Assembly: GCF_030283205.1 (NCBI RefSeq)
Contig: NZ_JASNWF010000010.1
Location: 310,001 to 374,000 of the forward strand
Length of the DNA stretch: 64,000 nucleotides
Source of the DNA: Actinomadura opuntiae
GTDB taxonomy: Bacteria > Actinomycetota > Actinomycetes > Streptosporangiales > Streptosporangiaceae
Reading direction: 5' to 3'
The position numbers were made by a program, and so were the translations under genes. Below are positions 10,001 through 19,900 of this stretch, in pieces (within the stretch, counting starts at the first letter, position 1; every line of letters starts with the position of its first letter). The notes under the pieces are model-generated. The model was not told the DNA's origin and did not search any database. It worked only from the letters and a program-made list of their open reading frames with translations.

Positions 10001-12609
10001 ACGGCCGCGAGGAACAGGTGGCCCCCGGGGCCGAACTGTCGCGGACGGTCGGCTGGTTCGCCACGCTGTTCCCGGTCCGGCTCGACGTCGGCGGCATCGA
10101 CCTCGGCGAGGCGCTGCGCGGCGGACCGGCCGCGGGCCGTGCGATCAAGGCGGTCAAGGAGCAGCTGGCGGCCGTCCCCGACAAGGGCATCGGCTACGGG
10201 TTGCTGCGCCACCTGAATCCGGAGACCGGCCCCGTGCTCGCCGAGCACCCGACCGGGCAGATCGCGTTCAACTACCTCGGACGCGTCCCCGGCGGCCCGC
10301 CGCGCGAGAGCCGGGACGGTGCGCTGTGGTACCCGGTGCCCGGCGGCGGCGCCCTGGTCCCGGCGCTGGACGCGAACATGCCGGTGTCGGCCGCCGTGGA
10401 CATCGGCGCTGCGGTCACCGACGGACCCGGCGGCCCTGCGCTCCGCGCGACCTTCCGCTTCCCGGCCGGCGCGATCACCGGCGACGCGGTGCGGGAGATG
10501 GCCGACCTGTGGATCGAGGCACTTACCGCGCTGGCCCGGCACGCGACCGGCCGCGACGCCGGCGGGCTCACCCCGTCCGACGTGCCGCTGGTGCCGCTGC
10601 GGCAGCAGGAGATCGAGGAGTTGGAGCGCGCCCACCCGGGCGTGGCCGACCTGTGGCCGGTGACCCCGATGCAGGCGGGCCTGCTGTACCACGCCGACCT
10701 GGCCGCGCCGGGCACGGACGTCTACCAGGTGCAGTACGTGTTCCACCTCAGGGGCGCGGTGGACGCGGCGCGGCTGCGGGCCGCGGGCCGGACGCTGCTG
10801 GACCGGCACGCGAACCTGCGCGCCGCGTTCGTCCCCGGCCCCGGCGGCACGGCGCTGGCGGTGATCCGCAAGGCCGTCGACCTGCCGTGGCGCGAGGTCG
10901 ACCTCACCGCCCTCGACGACGCCGGGCGCGCCGACGCGTTCGAACGGCTGCTGGAGGCGGACCGCAACGCGCGCTTCAAGATGGCCGAACCCCCGATGCT
11001 GCGGCTGGCGCTGGTCGCGACGGGACCCGAGCGGTACGAGCTGGTGCTGACCGCGCACCACGTGCTGTTCGACGGCTGGTCGCTGCCGCTGCTGCTGCGC
11101 GACCTGCTGTGGGTCTACGCCGCGGGCGACGACGCCGGGCTGCCGCGCGCGCCGGGCTACCGGGACTTCCTGGTGTGGTTGGCGGAGCGCGACCGGCAGG
11201 CGTCGGTGGAGGCCTGGCGGGCCGAGCTGGCGGGCGTCACCGGACCGACCCTGCTGGCCGCCCCGGACAGCGGCCCCGGCGGGGGCGTCCGCGAGGTCGC
11301 GCAGGCCGACGTGCCGCTGCCGGCACCCACCGCCCGCCGGGTCGCCCGCGCGGCCGCGGACCTCGGGGTCACGCTGAACACGGTCGTGCAGGGCGCGTGG
11401 GCGCTGATGCTCGCCACGATGACCGGCCGGACGGAGGCGGTCTTCGGCGCCACCGTGTCGGGCCGCCCGCCGGAGATCCCCGACGTGGACGCGATGCTGG
11501 GCCTGTTCATCAACACCGTCCCCGTGCGGGCCGGATGCGAACCGGGCCGCTCCCTGGCCGACTACCTGACCGACCTGCAGGACCGGCAGACGGCGCTGAT
11601 GGACCACCAGTACCTCGGCCTGACGGAGATCTACGAGGCCACCGGGCTGCGCTCGCTGTTCGACACGCTGGTGAACTTCGACTCCTACCCGGTCGACCAG
11701 GCCGGGCTGGTGCAGGCGAACCGGGAGACGGGCCTGGAGATCACCGGCCTGCGCACGATCGGCGCCAACAACTTCCCGATGGCGGTGATCGCCGCCGCCG
11801 ACCCGCACCTGCGGGTGTCGCTGAAGTACCGCACCGACCTGTTCTCCGCGGCGGCGGTGGAGCGCATCGCGGGCCTGCTGGTGCGGATCTTCGAGGCGGT
11901 CGCCGCCGACCCGCGGACCCGCCTGGCCGCGATCGACCTGCTCGCACCGGACGAGCGGGCGCGCGCCCGCCGGACGCTCGCGGACACCCCCGTCCGCTCC
12001 GCGGACCCGGCAGGCCCGCCCGACGACCTGGCCGCCGACGGTGAGGCGGTCGTGCTGGGGCCGGGCCTGCACCCGGTGCCGGTCGGCGCGGTCGGCGAGC
12101 TGTACGTCGCCGCTCAGGAGACCGACGGGCAAGGAGAGCCGCCCGCGGTGACGGCGGCGCGGATCGTCGCCGACCCGCTGTCCGAGACGCCGGGGAGGCG
12201 GCTCCGCAGGACCGGGCACCTGGTGCGCCGCACCGACGACGGTCTGGAGTACGTCGGCCGGGCCGACGGCGGGACCGCGGCGGCGGAGCCCTCCGCGGCC
12301 CTGCCGGAACGCACGTCCTCGGTCCCCTACCGGGCGCCGGGCACGCCCGAGGAGGAGATGCTGGCCGGGATGTTCGCCGAGGTGCTGGGCCTCGACCGGG
12401 TCGGCGCCGACGACGACTTCTTCGAGCTCGGCGGGCACTCGCTGCGCGCCACCTGGCTGATCAGCCGCATCCGCACGGTCGCCGGCCTCACCGTGACGAT
12501 GCGCACGATATTCGAATATCCGACGGTCGCGCTGCTGGCCCCGCAATTGCAGAACGCGGCGGCGTCCACCCGTCCGAAACTGCGGCGGATGAGGCAGGAT
12601 GAGGCGTGA
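3331..12609 (+). CDS. Non-ribosomal peptide synthetase, C(half)-A-T-C-A-T-E-C-A(relic)-T
   Basis: A 3092-aa cytosolic assembly line that would build a three-residue peptide. Domains by residue: N-terminal half C domain 1-250; A 272-765 with an intact core and the A10 lysine in NGKLDR; T with GGQSL near 810; C 864-1315 with HHIAGDG near 996; A 1335-1840; T with GGDS near 1884; E 1940-2425 with HHLAVDS near 2077 and NYLGR; C 2440-2877, DCL-like, with HHVLFDG near 2579; A remnant about 2907-2980; T with GGHSL near 3035. No thioesterase or reductase follows. Reading PheA positions by eye, both A domains give D-V-F-S-V-A-S-Y-D-K, which I cannot tie to an amino acid. Residue 2 should be D-configured. 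The GTG start has GGAG 9 nt upstream. The stop is 36 nt before the oxidoreductase, implying co-transcription with it and PKS-1. Confidence 0.93.
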   Translation: MTSSSVDESVPARRLAYWHEELSGVEQPVVLPVDRPRPAVATPRAGTVEFGLPPGLAADLLKMADGRETSAPVVLQAAFAVLLSRMGAGDDVVIGSAVADPWVLRVDLSGNPSFDAVVERVHGRAVAARENGGVPFERLVESLNLDRSQAYHPLFQVMFATGDAGQAPPFVAETAPRLDLTMTVEEVRSASGDRTLAGHLEYAVDLFDRETAEELAERFVRVLEQVVADPAVPVVVVDVLLPYERENLVPSTGPAAPATESVATVDAADETVVSLVARQVAASPGAVALISDGVELTYRELDARVSVLAARLVAAGVGPDVVVGLALPRSADLVVGMLAVWRAGGAYLPIDPRYPSARLEAVLASADPRLVLVDRATDHVIPADVKRLYVDSEPDAVPDVELPDPRPQDLAYLMFTSGSTGEPKGAGITQRNVAAVVKELAAHAGIDVGSRVLAGTSVAFDVSVFEVFSTLVSGGCVEVVRDVLVLGERQGWSGAVISTVPSVFAELLDDIVDRVRVGTLVFAGEALPMALVNRVRAVWPDVRVVNSFGQSETFYDSVYEVPPGVHPDGPVPIGSPLDGVRMYVLGPNLRPVPVGVTGELYVGGEVVGRGYLGRPDLTASRFVADPFGDEPGGRLYRTGDLVRWRAESGNGGPGVLEYVGRADVQVKVRGIRIEPAEIEAALQSHPQVGQAAVTVHGTDAGKRLVAYVVPARSAGRGAGDGIDADDLRRHASARLPEFMVPAAFMVLDRFPLTPNGKLDRKALPAPEAVRRPYRAPRNGREETLAGLFAEVLGVERVGIDDDFFALGGQSLLATRLMARVRATLDAEFPITAIFDRPTVAGLVTRLSDGRTRPPLVPMERPERVPLSYAQQRLWFIHKLEGPSATYNIPFAARLSGEVDRSVLEAAVTDVIVRHESLRTLFREDASGVGHQEVLPPERVSFELPETEVDAAGRDDAVTAVVRHCFDLATEIPVHGRLLRIHEDDGEPAALLVMVVHHIAGDGASMSSFARDLAVAAEARAAGRAPDWAPLPVQYADYALWQRELLGEESDPSSLVARQLAYWRDELADVVQPMALPVDRQRPAVASLRGGMVDFELRPELVAAIEELAGGRGMTASMVLQAAFAVLLSRMGAGEDVVIGSPIAGRTDEALADLIGFFVNTWVLRADLSGGPSFGAVLDRVRAKALAAYEHQDVPFERLVELLNPDRSRAYHPLFQVMFVLQDAGWVHPAAAESGWELEQAVTRTAKFDLTMTMNEVRSASGDRTLAGHLEYAVDLFDRETAEELAERFVRVLEQAVADPALPVVLVDLLLPSERERLAPAAGRNVPDAETGDETVVSLVARQVAASPGAVALMSDGVELTYRELDALVSVLAARLVAAGVGPDVVVGLALPRSADLVVGMLAIWRAGGAYLPIDPRYPSARLEAVLASADPRFVLVDKTTEHVVPADVERLFVDAEQGVAPDVALPGPRPENLAYLMFTSGSTGEPKGVGITQRNVAAVVKELAAHAGIDVGSRVLAGTSVAFDVSVFEVFSTLVSGGCVEVVRDVLVLGERQGWSGAVISTVPSVFAELLDDVADRVRVGTLVFAGEALPMALVNRVRAVWPDVRVVNSFGQSETFYDSVYEVPPGVHPDGPVPIGSPLDGVRMYVLGPGLVPNPPGVTGELYVSGDVVGRGYLGRPELTASRFVADPFGDEPGGRLYRTGDLVRWRAEPGDGGSGVLEYVGRADVQVKVRGIRIEPAEIEAVLLSHPMVSAATVTVIDTDNGKRLVGYVVPLRATAPAGPAPADAGAGVDVEFSSAPIDTRALRQYVVARLPEFMVPAAFMVLDRMPLASNGKLDRSALPVPRFETAGYRPPRTPAEAQLAAIFADVLGIDRVGADDDFFAIGGDSIRSIQVVARARAAGLSITTQDVFTHGNVAELAEAAGHAAEHPVLEELDGGGVGRLPLPPIARFLLESGPHISRYTQAMLLDLPLGIDPIGLAAALDAVLDRHDMLRARLVTDGPDAALEIAPPGGTAAAGLVRRVEMTADPGDPAADETVRAEFDAAADRLDPAAGVLLQCVWFDHGPPRRGRLAVTIHHLAVDSVSWQIIVTDLNAAWQRIRLGKRPALPPVGTSARRWAHALQDEARTQARVEELPYWLAAVQGPDPLLGDRPLDPAADVVATVQEVRVTLPPEATEAVLTTLPARFRAGANDGLLTALALAVAQWRGRRGTDEPTTLVRLEGHGREEQVAPGAELSRTVGWFATLFPVRLDVGGIDLGEALRGGPAAGRAIKAVKEQLAAVPDKGIGYGLLRHLNPETGPVLAEHPTGQIAFNYLGRVPGGPPRESRDGALWYPVPGGGALVPALDANMPVSAAVDIGAAVTDGPGGPALRATFRFPAGAITGDAVREMADLWIEALTALARHATGRDAGGLTPSDVPLVPLRQQEIEELERAHPGVADLWPVTPMQAGLLYHADLAAPGTDVYQVQYVFHLRGAVDAARLRAAGRTLLDRHANLRAAFVPGPGGTALAVIRKAVDLPWREVDLTALDDAGRADAFERLLEADRNARFKMAEPPMLRLALVATGPERYELVLTAHHVLFDGWSLPLLLRDLLWVYAAGDDAGLPRAPGYRDFLVWLAERDRQASVEAWRAELAGVTGPTLLAAPDSGPGGGVREVAQADVPLPAPTARRVARAAADLGVTLNTVVQGAWALMLATMTGRTEAVFGATVSGRPPEIPDVDAMLGLFINTVPVRAGCEPGRSLADYLTDLQDRQTALMDHQYLGLTEIYEATGLRSLFDTLVNFDSYPVDQAGLVQANRETGLEITGLRTIGANNFPMAVIAAADPHLRVSLKYRTDLFSAAAVERIAGLLVRIFEAVAADPRTRLAAIDLLAPDERARARRTLADTPVRSADPAGPPDDLAADGEAVVLGPGLHPVPVGAVGELYVAAQETDGQGEPPAVTAARIVADPLSETPGRRLRRTGHLVRRTDDGLEYVGRADGGTAAAEPSAALPERTSSVPYRAPGTPEEEMLAGMFAEVLGLDRVGADDDFFELGGHSLRATWLISRIRTVAGLTVTMRTIFEYPTVALLAPQLQNAAASTRPKLRRMRQDEA
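4609..5055 (+). repeat. Near-identical A-domain tract, copy 1 (partner 7798-8244)
   Basis: Bases 4609-4860 are identical to 7798-8049. After a two-codon difference the match resumes to about 5055/8244, always at offset 3189. The tract spans the A4-A5 substrate-pocket region and uses many TTG and GTG codons unlike the flanking C/G-ending codons, which suggests gene conversion or very recent duplication. Confidence 0.85.
7798..8244 (+). repeat. Near-identical A-domain tract, copy 2 (partner 4609-5055)
   Basis: Second copy of the A4-A5 tract inside NRPS module 2. Both copies encode the unusual A5 motif NSFGQSETF in place of the usual NxYGPTE, so modules 1 and 2 should select the same substrate. 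Confidence 0.85.
12049..12269 (+). pseudogene. Relic of a third adenylation domain inside the NRPS
   Basis: Between an intact C domain and an intact T domain only about 74 residues resemble an A domain: [13 protein letters not shown] through LEYVGRAD, equivalent to the A6-A8 strand region of the two full A domains. Motifs A1-A5 and A9-A10, including the catalytic lysine, are gone, and the A7 motif RTGD reads RTGH. The frame is open throughout, so this is a domain-level deletion in a still-translated protein. The T domain must be loaded in trans or be silent. Confidence 0.85.
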
Positions 12610-12645
12610 AGCTCGCCCCCCGCCGCGCATGAAAGCCGACATGAA

Positions 12646-13929
12646 ATGTACGATGCCATCGTCGTCGGCGCCCGGTGCGCGGGTGCCTCCGCAGCGTTAT
12701 TGCTCGCCCGGCAGGGACGCAGGGTACTGCTGGTCGACCGTATGAAATTCCCTTCGGACACGATGTCCACCCTTTACATCCATCCGCCGGGCATTGCGCT
12801 GCTCGCCCGGTGGGGCGTGCTCGACGCCGTCGCGGCGTCGGGGTGCCCGCCGCTGGAGACGGTCGGCTACGACGTGGCCGGCCTGCGGCTGACCGTCCCG
12901 ACCCCGTCCACCCCGTACGCGCGGGTCGCCTACGCGCCGCGCCGCCAGGTCCTCGACCACCTGCTGGTAGGCGCCGCCGTCGCGGCCGGCGCCGACTTCG
13001 CCGAGCGGACGAGCCTGCGCGAGGTGATCTGGCGGGACGGGCGCGCCGCCGGCGTGCGGATACGGACGCCCGAAGGCCTCGAATCCGTCCCCGCGAAATT
13101 GGTGATCGGCGCGGACGGCAGGCAATCGCGGCTCGCCGCATTGGTGGACGCGCCGTTCCGCAAGCAGGACGAGCTGGCCACGTGCGTCTACTACAGCTGC
13201 TGGAAGAACGTCGAAGCCGATTTCGGTTATCACGAACGGCCCGACAGCTGGATCGTGCGGATACCGACCCATGATGGCGTGACCGTGGTGGCGACCTATT
13301 TCCCGCAGGACCAGTTCGCGCAGATCCGGCTCGATCCGCTCGCCGCGCATCTGGAGACGATCAAACAGAACGCGCCGGATCTGCACGACCGGCTCGCCGG
13401 CGCCGAACGCGTCGAACGCCTCGTCGGAACGGGCCGCCAGCAGAACTACTTCCGCCGGATGAACGGCCCGGGATGGGCGCTCGCCGGCGACGCGGCGCAC
13501 CACCTCGACTCGATCACCGCGCGCGGCATCACCAACGCGCTCACGCAGGCGCAGCTGCTGTCCGACGCGCTGGCGGGCCAGGACCTCGACGACGCCGGCG
13601 GCCTCGACGCCCGCCTGGCCCGCTTCGCCGAGGAGTCCTACGGGACGCTCGGCGAGCCCTACAAGACGACGCTGGAGCTGGCGAGGCTGCGGCTCACCGA
13701 CTCCCGGGCGGCGCTGCTGCGCGCCGTCGCCCGGTCGCCGGAGCTGACCCGCCGCTACTTCGCGATGATCGCCGGCGTCATCGACCGGTCCGAGTTCTTC
13801 ACGCCCGAGCTGGCGGAGCTGCTGCCGGCCGCGGCGCGGTGGACGGCGCCGGCCGAGCCCGCCGAGCCCGCCGAGCCGGCCGGGCCCGCCGGGCCGGAGC
13901 GCGGTGAGGTGACCACGACACCCCGATGA
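12646..13929 (+). CDS. FAD-dependent oxidoreductase (monooxygenase / geranylgeranyl-reductase-like)
   Basis: A 427-aa cytosolic flavoprotein. The N-terminal dinucleotide motif is VVGARCAGASAAL (residues 6-18), a variant of GxGxxG. The mid GADG motif is at 155-158, and GDAAHHLDSITARGITNAL, which binds the FAD ribityl chain, lies near 281. The HPPG segment after residue 40 is typical of this subfamily. A segment reading SWIVRIPTHDG recalls the WxWxIP motif of flavin halogenases, but the second Trp is replaced by Val, so halogenation is unlikely. A Pro-Ala-Glu tandem tail ends the protein. Codon 18 (12697-12699) is TTA, a rare codon in such genomes and a hallmark of bldA-dependent genes in Streptomyces. 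It lies 36 bp after the NRPS and 10 bp before PKS-1. Its likely role is oxidation of the peptide or polyketide; the substrate is not predictable. Confidence 0.85.
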   Translation: MYDAIVVGARCAGASAALLLARQGRRVLLVDRMKFPSDTMSTLYIHPPGIALLARWGVLDAVAASGCPPLETVGYDVAGLRLTVPTPSTPYARVAYAPRRQVLDHLLVGAAVAAGADFAERTSLREVIWRDGRAAGVRIRTPEGLESVPAKLVIGADGRQSRLAALVDAPFRKQDELATCVYYSCWKNVEADFGYHERPDSWIVRIPTHDGVTVVATYFPQDQFAQIRLDPLAAHLETIKQNAPDLHDRLAGAERVERLVGTGRQQNYFRRMNGPGWALAGDAAHHLDSITARGITNALTQAQLLSDALAGQDLDDAGGLDARLARFAEESYGTLGEPYKTTLELARLRLTDSRAALLRAVARSPELTRRYFAMIAGVIDRSEFFTPELAELLPAAARWTAPAEPAEPAEPAGPAGPERGEVTTTPR

Positions 13930-13944
13930 TGACACCCCGATGAT
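13917..13944 (+). repeat. 14-bp tandem duplication at the oxidoreductase/PKS-1 junction
   Basis: GACACCCCGATGAT is repeated exactly at 13917-13930 and 13931-13944. It covers the oxidoreductase stop codon and supplies the first ATGATG of PKS-1. Removing one copy would make the two genes overlap or abut, so the duplication may have reset their spacing. Confidence 0.85.
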
Positions 13945-16900
13945 GGAGCGCGAGAGCATGCTCGAACTGGACGCGGTGCCCGGCATCGAGGCCGAGCGGC
14001 TGCTGACGGAGCTGGTGCGCGAGCAGGCCGCCGAGGTCCTGCGCGCCGTCACGGGCGAGGACCCCGGCCCGCTCGCCGCCGGCCGGCCGTTCCGGGAGCT
14101 GGGCCTGGACTCGATCGGCGCCGTCCAGCTGCACGACCGGCTGGTGGCGGCGACCGGCGCCGACCTGCCGACCACCGTCGCGTTCGAGCATCCGACGCCG
14201 GCGGCGCTCGCGCGGCACCTGTACACGGTGCTGCGCGGGACGCCGCCGCCCGCCGACGAGCCCGAACCAGCGCGCACCCCCGCCGCGGACGACGAACCGC
14301 TGGCGATCGTCGGAATGAGCTGCCGCTATCCCGGCGGAGCGCGCTCACCGGAAGAGCTGTGGCAGCTCCTGCTCGACGAGCGGGACGCCATATCGGGGCT
14401 CCCGACCGGCCGCGGATGGAACCTGGACGCCCTCGTCGACCCCGACCCGGACCGGCACGGCACGTCCTACACGGACCAGGGCGGGTTCCTGCACGATGCC
14501 GGCGAGTTCGACGCGGGCTTCTTCGGGATCTCGCCGCGGGAGGCGGCGGCGATGGACCCCCAGCAGCGGCTGCTGCTGGAGACGTCCTGGGAGGTGCTCG
14601 AACGGGCGGGCGTCGACCCCGCCGGGCTGCGCGGCAGCCGGACCGGCGTGTTCGTCGGCGCCGAGTACCAGGAGTACGGCCCCCGGCTGCACGAGGCGCC
14701 GGAGGGGGCCGAGGGCTACCTGCTGACCGGCAACGCGGCCAGCGTGATGTCGGGGCGGATCGCCTACACCTTCGGGCTGGAGGGCCCGGCCGTGACCGTC
14801 GACACGGCGTGCTCCAGCTCGCTGGTGGCGCTGCACCTGGCGGCCCGGTCCCTACTGCGGGGCGAGTGCACCCTTGCCCTGGCGGGCGGCGCCGCGGTGA
14901 TGGCCGGGCCGGGCGCCTTCGTCGCGTTCAGCAGGCTGCGCGGGCTCTCCCCGGACGGGCGGTGCAAGGCGTTCTCCGCCGGCGCGGACGGCACCGGATG
15001 GGCCGAAGGCGTCGGCATGGTCGCGCTGGAGCGGCTGAGCGATGCCCGCCGCAACCGGCACCGGGTCCTCGCCGTGCTGCGCGGCTCGGCGATCAACCAG
15101 GACGGTGAGAGCAACGGCCTGACCGCCCCCAACGGGCTGTCGCAGCAGCGGGTGATCCGGCAGGCGCTCGCCGACGCCGGCCTGGCCGCCGCCGAGGTCG
15201 ACGCCGTCGAGGCCCACGGCACCGGCACCCCGCTCGGCGACCCGATCGAGGCGCAGGCGGTGATCGGCGTCTACGGGCGGGACCGCGAGCCCGGGCGTCC
15301 GCTGTGGCTCGGGTCGATCAAGTCCAACATCGGGCACGCGCAGGCCGCCGCTGGGATCGCCGGCGTCATCAAGATGGTGATGGCGCTGCGCCACGGCGTG
15401 CTGCCCAGGACGCTGCACGCCGAGCAGCCGACACCGCACGTCGACTGGGCGTCCGCGCCGGTCGAGCTGCTGACCGGGACGCGCCCCTGGCCTGATCCCG
15501 GCCGTCCGCGCCGGGCCGGGGTCTCCTCGTTCGGCATCAGCGGCACCAACGCGCACGTGATCCTCGAACAGGCGCCGCAACCCGACACCGAGCCCGCCGA
15601 GCCCGCCGAACCCGCCGAGCCCGGCGGGGTGCTCGCGTGGCCGATCTCGGCCCGCTCGTCCGATGCCCTCGCCGCGCAGGCAGAACGGCTGATGCCGTAC
15701 GCGGAGCAGCCCGTCGACACCGGCTACTCCCTCGGCACCACGCGCTCGGCCCTCGACCACCGCGCCGTCATCCTCGGGACGACGCCCGGCGATTTCCGCG
15801 ACGGTCTCGCGGCGCTCGTCCGCGGCGGCGAGGCACCGGGCCTGATTCGCGGCACCGCCACGTCCGGCGGCAAGGTCGCGTTCCTGTTCACCGGCCAGGG
15901 CAGCCAGCGGCCGGGCATGGGACGCGAGCTCTACGACGCGCACCGGGTGTTCCGCGACGCGTTCGACGAAGCCTGCGACTACCTCGACCGCCACCTCGAA
16001 CGGCCGCTCGCCGACGTGTTCGGCGACCGCGAGACGCTCGGCCGGACCGCCTACACCCAGCCCGCCCTGTTCGCGCTCGGGACCGCGCTGTTCCGGCTGC
16101 TGGACTCCTGGGGGCTGCGGCCCGACTTCGTCGCGGGCCACTCGATCGGCGAACTGACCGCCGCGCACGTCGCCGGCGTGCTCTCCCTCGATGACGCGGC
16201 CGCGCTCGTCGCGATACGCGGCGCCCTCATGCAGGAGCTTCCCGGCGGCGGCGCGATGGCGGCGATCGAGGCGACCGAGGACGAGCTGCGCCCGCTGCTG
16301 GCGGGCCGCGAGCACGAGGCCGCCATCGCCGCGATCAACGGCCCGTCGTCGGTCGTGGTGTCCGGTGACGCGGGCGCCGTGGCGGACATCGCCGCCCACT
16401 GGAGCGACCGCGGCCGCAGGACGCGCCGCCTGGACGTCTCGCACGCTTTCCACTCACCGCACATGGACGCGATGCTCACCGAGTTCCGGCGCGTCGCCGA
16501 GGCGATGACGTACGAGGCACCGGCGATCCCGATCGTGTCGAACCTGACCGGGGAACCGGCGACCACCGCCGAACTGCGCGACCCCCACTACTGGGTCCGC
16601 CACGTGCGCGAGGCCGTGCGGTTCGCCGACGGGATCCGGCGGCTCGACGACCTCGGCGTGCGGAGCTTCGTCGAACTCGGCCCGGACGCCGTCCTGAGCG
16701 CCATGGCACAGGAATGCCTGCCCGACCGCGACGGCCGGACGGTGTTCGCGCCGCTGCTGCGCCGCGACCGGCCCGAGGCGGCGCAGCTCATGGAGTCGGT
16801 CGCCCGCGTCCACGCCGCCGGAGCCGACCTCGACTGGCACGGCGTCCACGCCGAGCGGCGCGCCCGCCGGATCGACCTGCCCACCTACCCGTTCCAACGT

Positions 16901-19900
16901 CGGAACTACTGGATGGAGCAGGGCACCGGCACCGGCGCCGCCGAAGACCTCGGCCTGCGCGCCGCCGGGCACCCGCTGCTCGGCTCCAGCGTCACGATCG
17001 CCGAGGACGGCCGGCTGCTGCTCACCGGCAGGCTGTCCGTCCGCACCCACCCCTGGCTCGCCGACCACGCCGTGGACGGCACGGTCCTGCTGCCCGGCAC
17101 CGCCTTCGCCGATCTCGCCATCGCGGCCGGTGACCAGGTCGGATGCGCGCTCGTCGAAGAGCTGGCCATGCAGGCGCCGCTCGTCCTGCCCGAGCACGGC
17201 GCCGTCCGCGTCCAGCTCGGCGTCGGCGCCCCGGACGGCACCGGGCGGCGGCCGCTCGTCCTGCACTCCCAGCCCGACGGCGCCGCCGAGGACGCCCCCT
17301 GGACCCGCCACGCCGCCGGAACCCTGGCCCCGACCGCACCGCCCGAACCGGCGCCGCTGGACGTGTGGCCCCCCGAAGGCGCCGCCGAACTCCCCGTCGA
17401 CGGCCTCTACGACCGCCTGGCCGACATCGGATACGGCTACGGCCCGGTGTTCCGGGGACTGCGGAAGGCATGGCGGCGCGGCGACGAGGTCTTCGCCGAG
17501 GTCGCCGTCCCCGACGGCGTCGACACCGGCGCGTTCGGCCTGCATCCGGCCCTGCTCGACGCCGTCTTCCACGCCCTCGACGCCGTCCCGGACGGCTCCG
17601 CGGGCCGTGTCGAACTCCCCTTCGCCTGGACGGGAATGGCCCTGCACGCCACCGGGGCGTCCGCGTTGCGCGCGCGGCTGGCCCCGGACGGCCGCGACGG
17701 GATCGCCGTGACCCTCGCCGATCCGGCCGGACGACCGGTCGCCTCGATCGACACGCTGATCCTGCGGCCCCTGCCCACCGAGCGAGCCGCCGACCAGCAC
17801 GGACACCGCGACGCGCTGTTCCGCGTCGACTGGACCCCCGTCCCGGAGACGGACACCGCGCCGCCGCCGTGGGCGGTGCTCGGCCCCGACACGCTCGGTC
17901 TCGACGCCGGCAGCCACCCCGACCTCGAAGCCCTCGCCGCGGCCGGGCCCCCGGACGGCCGGATGCCCGACGTCGTGGTGCCGATCGCCCCGGACGGGCG
18001 GCCCGACGCCGCGGCGGCCGCGCGCGAGGCCACCCTCGGCGCGCTCGCCCTCGTCCAGGCCTGGACGGCCGACGAACGGTTCGCCGACGCCCGCATGATC
18101 GTGGTGACCCGGGGAGCGGTCGCCCGCGACGACCTGGTGAGCCTCGCGCATGCGCCGGTGTGGGGCCTCGTCCGGTCGGCCGAGGCGGAGAACCCGGGCC
18201 GCTTCGTCCTGGTCGACCTGGACGACGAGCCCGGCTCCGTCGATGCGATCCCGCGCGCTCTCGCGTCAGGTGAGCCCGAGCTGGCCGTCCGCGACGGACG
18301 GCTGCTCGCCTCCCGCCTCGTCCGCGCCACCGGCCACATTGCGGCCGCCGTTCCGGCATGGAATCCGGACGGGACCGTCCTGGTCACCGGCGGAACGGGC
18401 GGCATCGGCAGCCTCGTGGCCCGCCATCTCGCCGACCGGCATGGCGTCCGGCACCTCCTGCTCGCCGGCCGCCAAGGCATGGACGCGCCCGGCGCCGCCG
18501 AACTCCACGCATCGCTCACCGAACTCGGCGCGTCGGTGCGCATCGCCGCGTGCGACGTGGGCGACCGGCAGGCCGTCGCGGACCTGCTCGCGTCGATCCC
18601 CGCGGAACACCCGCTCACCGCCGTCGTCCACCTGGCCGGAATCGTGGACGACGGGCTGGTCGGCTCCCTCACCCCGGAGCATGTCGACCGCGTGTTCCGT
18701 CCCAAGGCCGACGCCGCCTGGAACCTGCACGAGCTGACCGCCGACCTCCCCGACCTCGCCGAGTTCGTGCTGTTCTCCAGCGCCTCCGCGACCATGGACG
18801 GCCCCGGACAGGGCAACTACGCCGCCGCGAACGCCTTCGTCGAAGCCCTCGCCCGTCACCGGCGCTCCATCGGCCTGCCCGCCCTGGCCCTCGGCTGGGG
18901 CCTGTGGACCGAAGAGACCGGCATGGCCGCCCGCCTCACCGACGCGGACGTGGCGCGCATGGCCCGCCAAGGCGTCCTCCCGCTGTCCGCCGACCAAGGA
19001 CTGTCGCTCCTCGACCTGGCTCGGAGCATGCAGGACCCCGTGCTGCTCCCCATCCGCCTCGACCTCGCCGCGCTCCGCGACACGGCCGCCGACGTGCGGC
19101 CGATCTTCCAGGGCCTCGTCCGGCGACCGCTCCGCCGAGCGCAGACCACCGCCGGTGACGCGTCCCTGCGCCAACGCCTGGAGACTCTTTCGGACGCACG
19201 GCGCGACGAGGAACTGCTCGATCTGGTCCGGTCCCACGCGGCCGCGGTCCTGGGCCATCCCGGATCCGAGGCGATCGACCCCGACGCACCCTTCAGTTCC
19301 GTCGGCTTCGACTCGCTGGCCGCCGTCGAATTCCGCAACCGCCTGAACACCGCCACCGGCCTGCGCCTCCCCGCAACGCTCACCTTCGACCACCCCACCC
19401 CACTGGCGATCACCCGGTTCCTGCACGGCCGGCTGTTCGGCGAGGACACCCGGCACGCCAAGGTGACACCGCGCCCGGTGTCCGTTGCGGACGACCCGGT
19501 GGTGGTCGTGGGCATGGCGTGCCGGTTCCCCGGCGGTGTGTCGTCCCCGGACGACCTGTGGGGCCTGGTCGAGCGCGGCGGAGACGGCATTTCCGGCTTC
19601 CCCACCGACCGCGGCTGGGGTGACGACCTTTTCAGCTCGGATTCCCCAGCCTCCACCGGCTCTTTCTCAGCCGAGGGCGGTTTCCTTTACGACGCCGCGG
19701 ACTTCGATCCCGAATTCTTTGGTATCTCGCCGCGCGAAGCGGTCGCGATAGACCCGCAGCAGCGGTTGCTGCTGGAGGTGTCGTGGGAGGCGCTGGAAGC
19801 CGCCGGTATTGACCCGGTGGGGCTTCGGGAGAGCGACACCGGTGTGTTCGCCGGGGTGATGTACCACGATTACGCGTCGCGGGTGCGGGTGGTCCCTGAG

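Noticed and set aside
13850-13905. GCCGAGCCC tandem at the oxidoreductase C-terminus as a regulatory repeat
   Set aside because: It encodes a Pro-Ala-Glu tail in frame; similar linker coding occurs near 15590-15630 in PKS-1, so it is ordinary low-complexity linker sequence.
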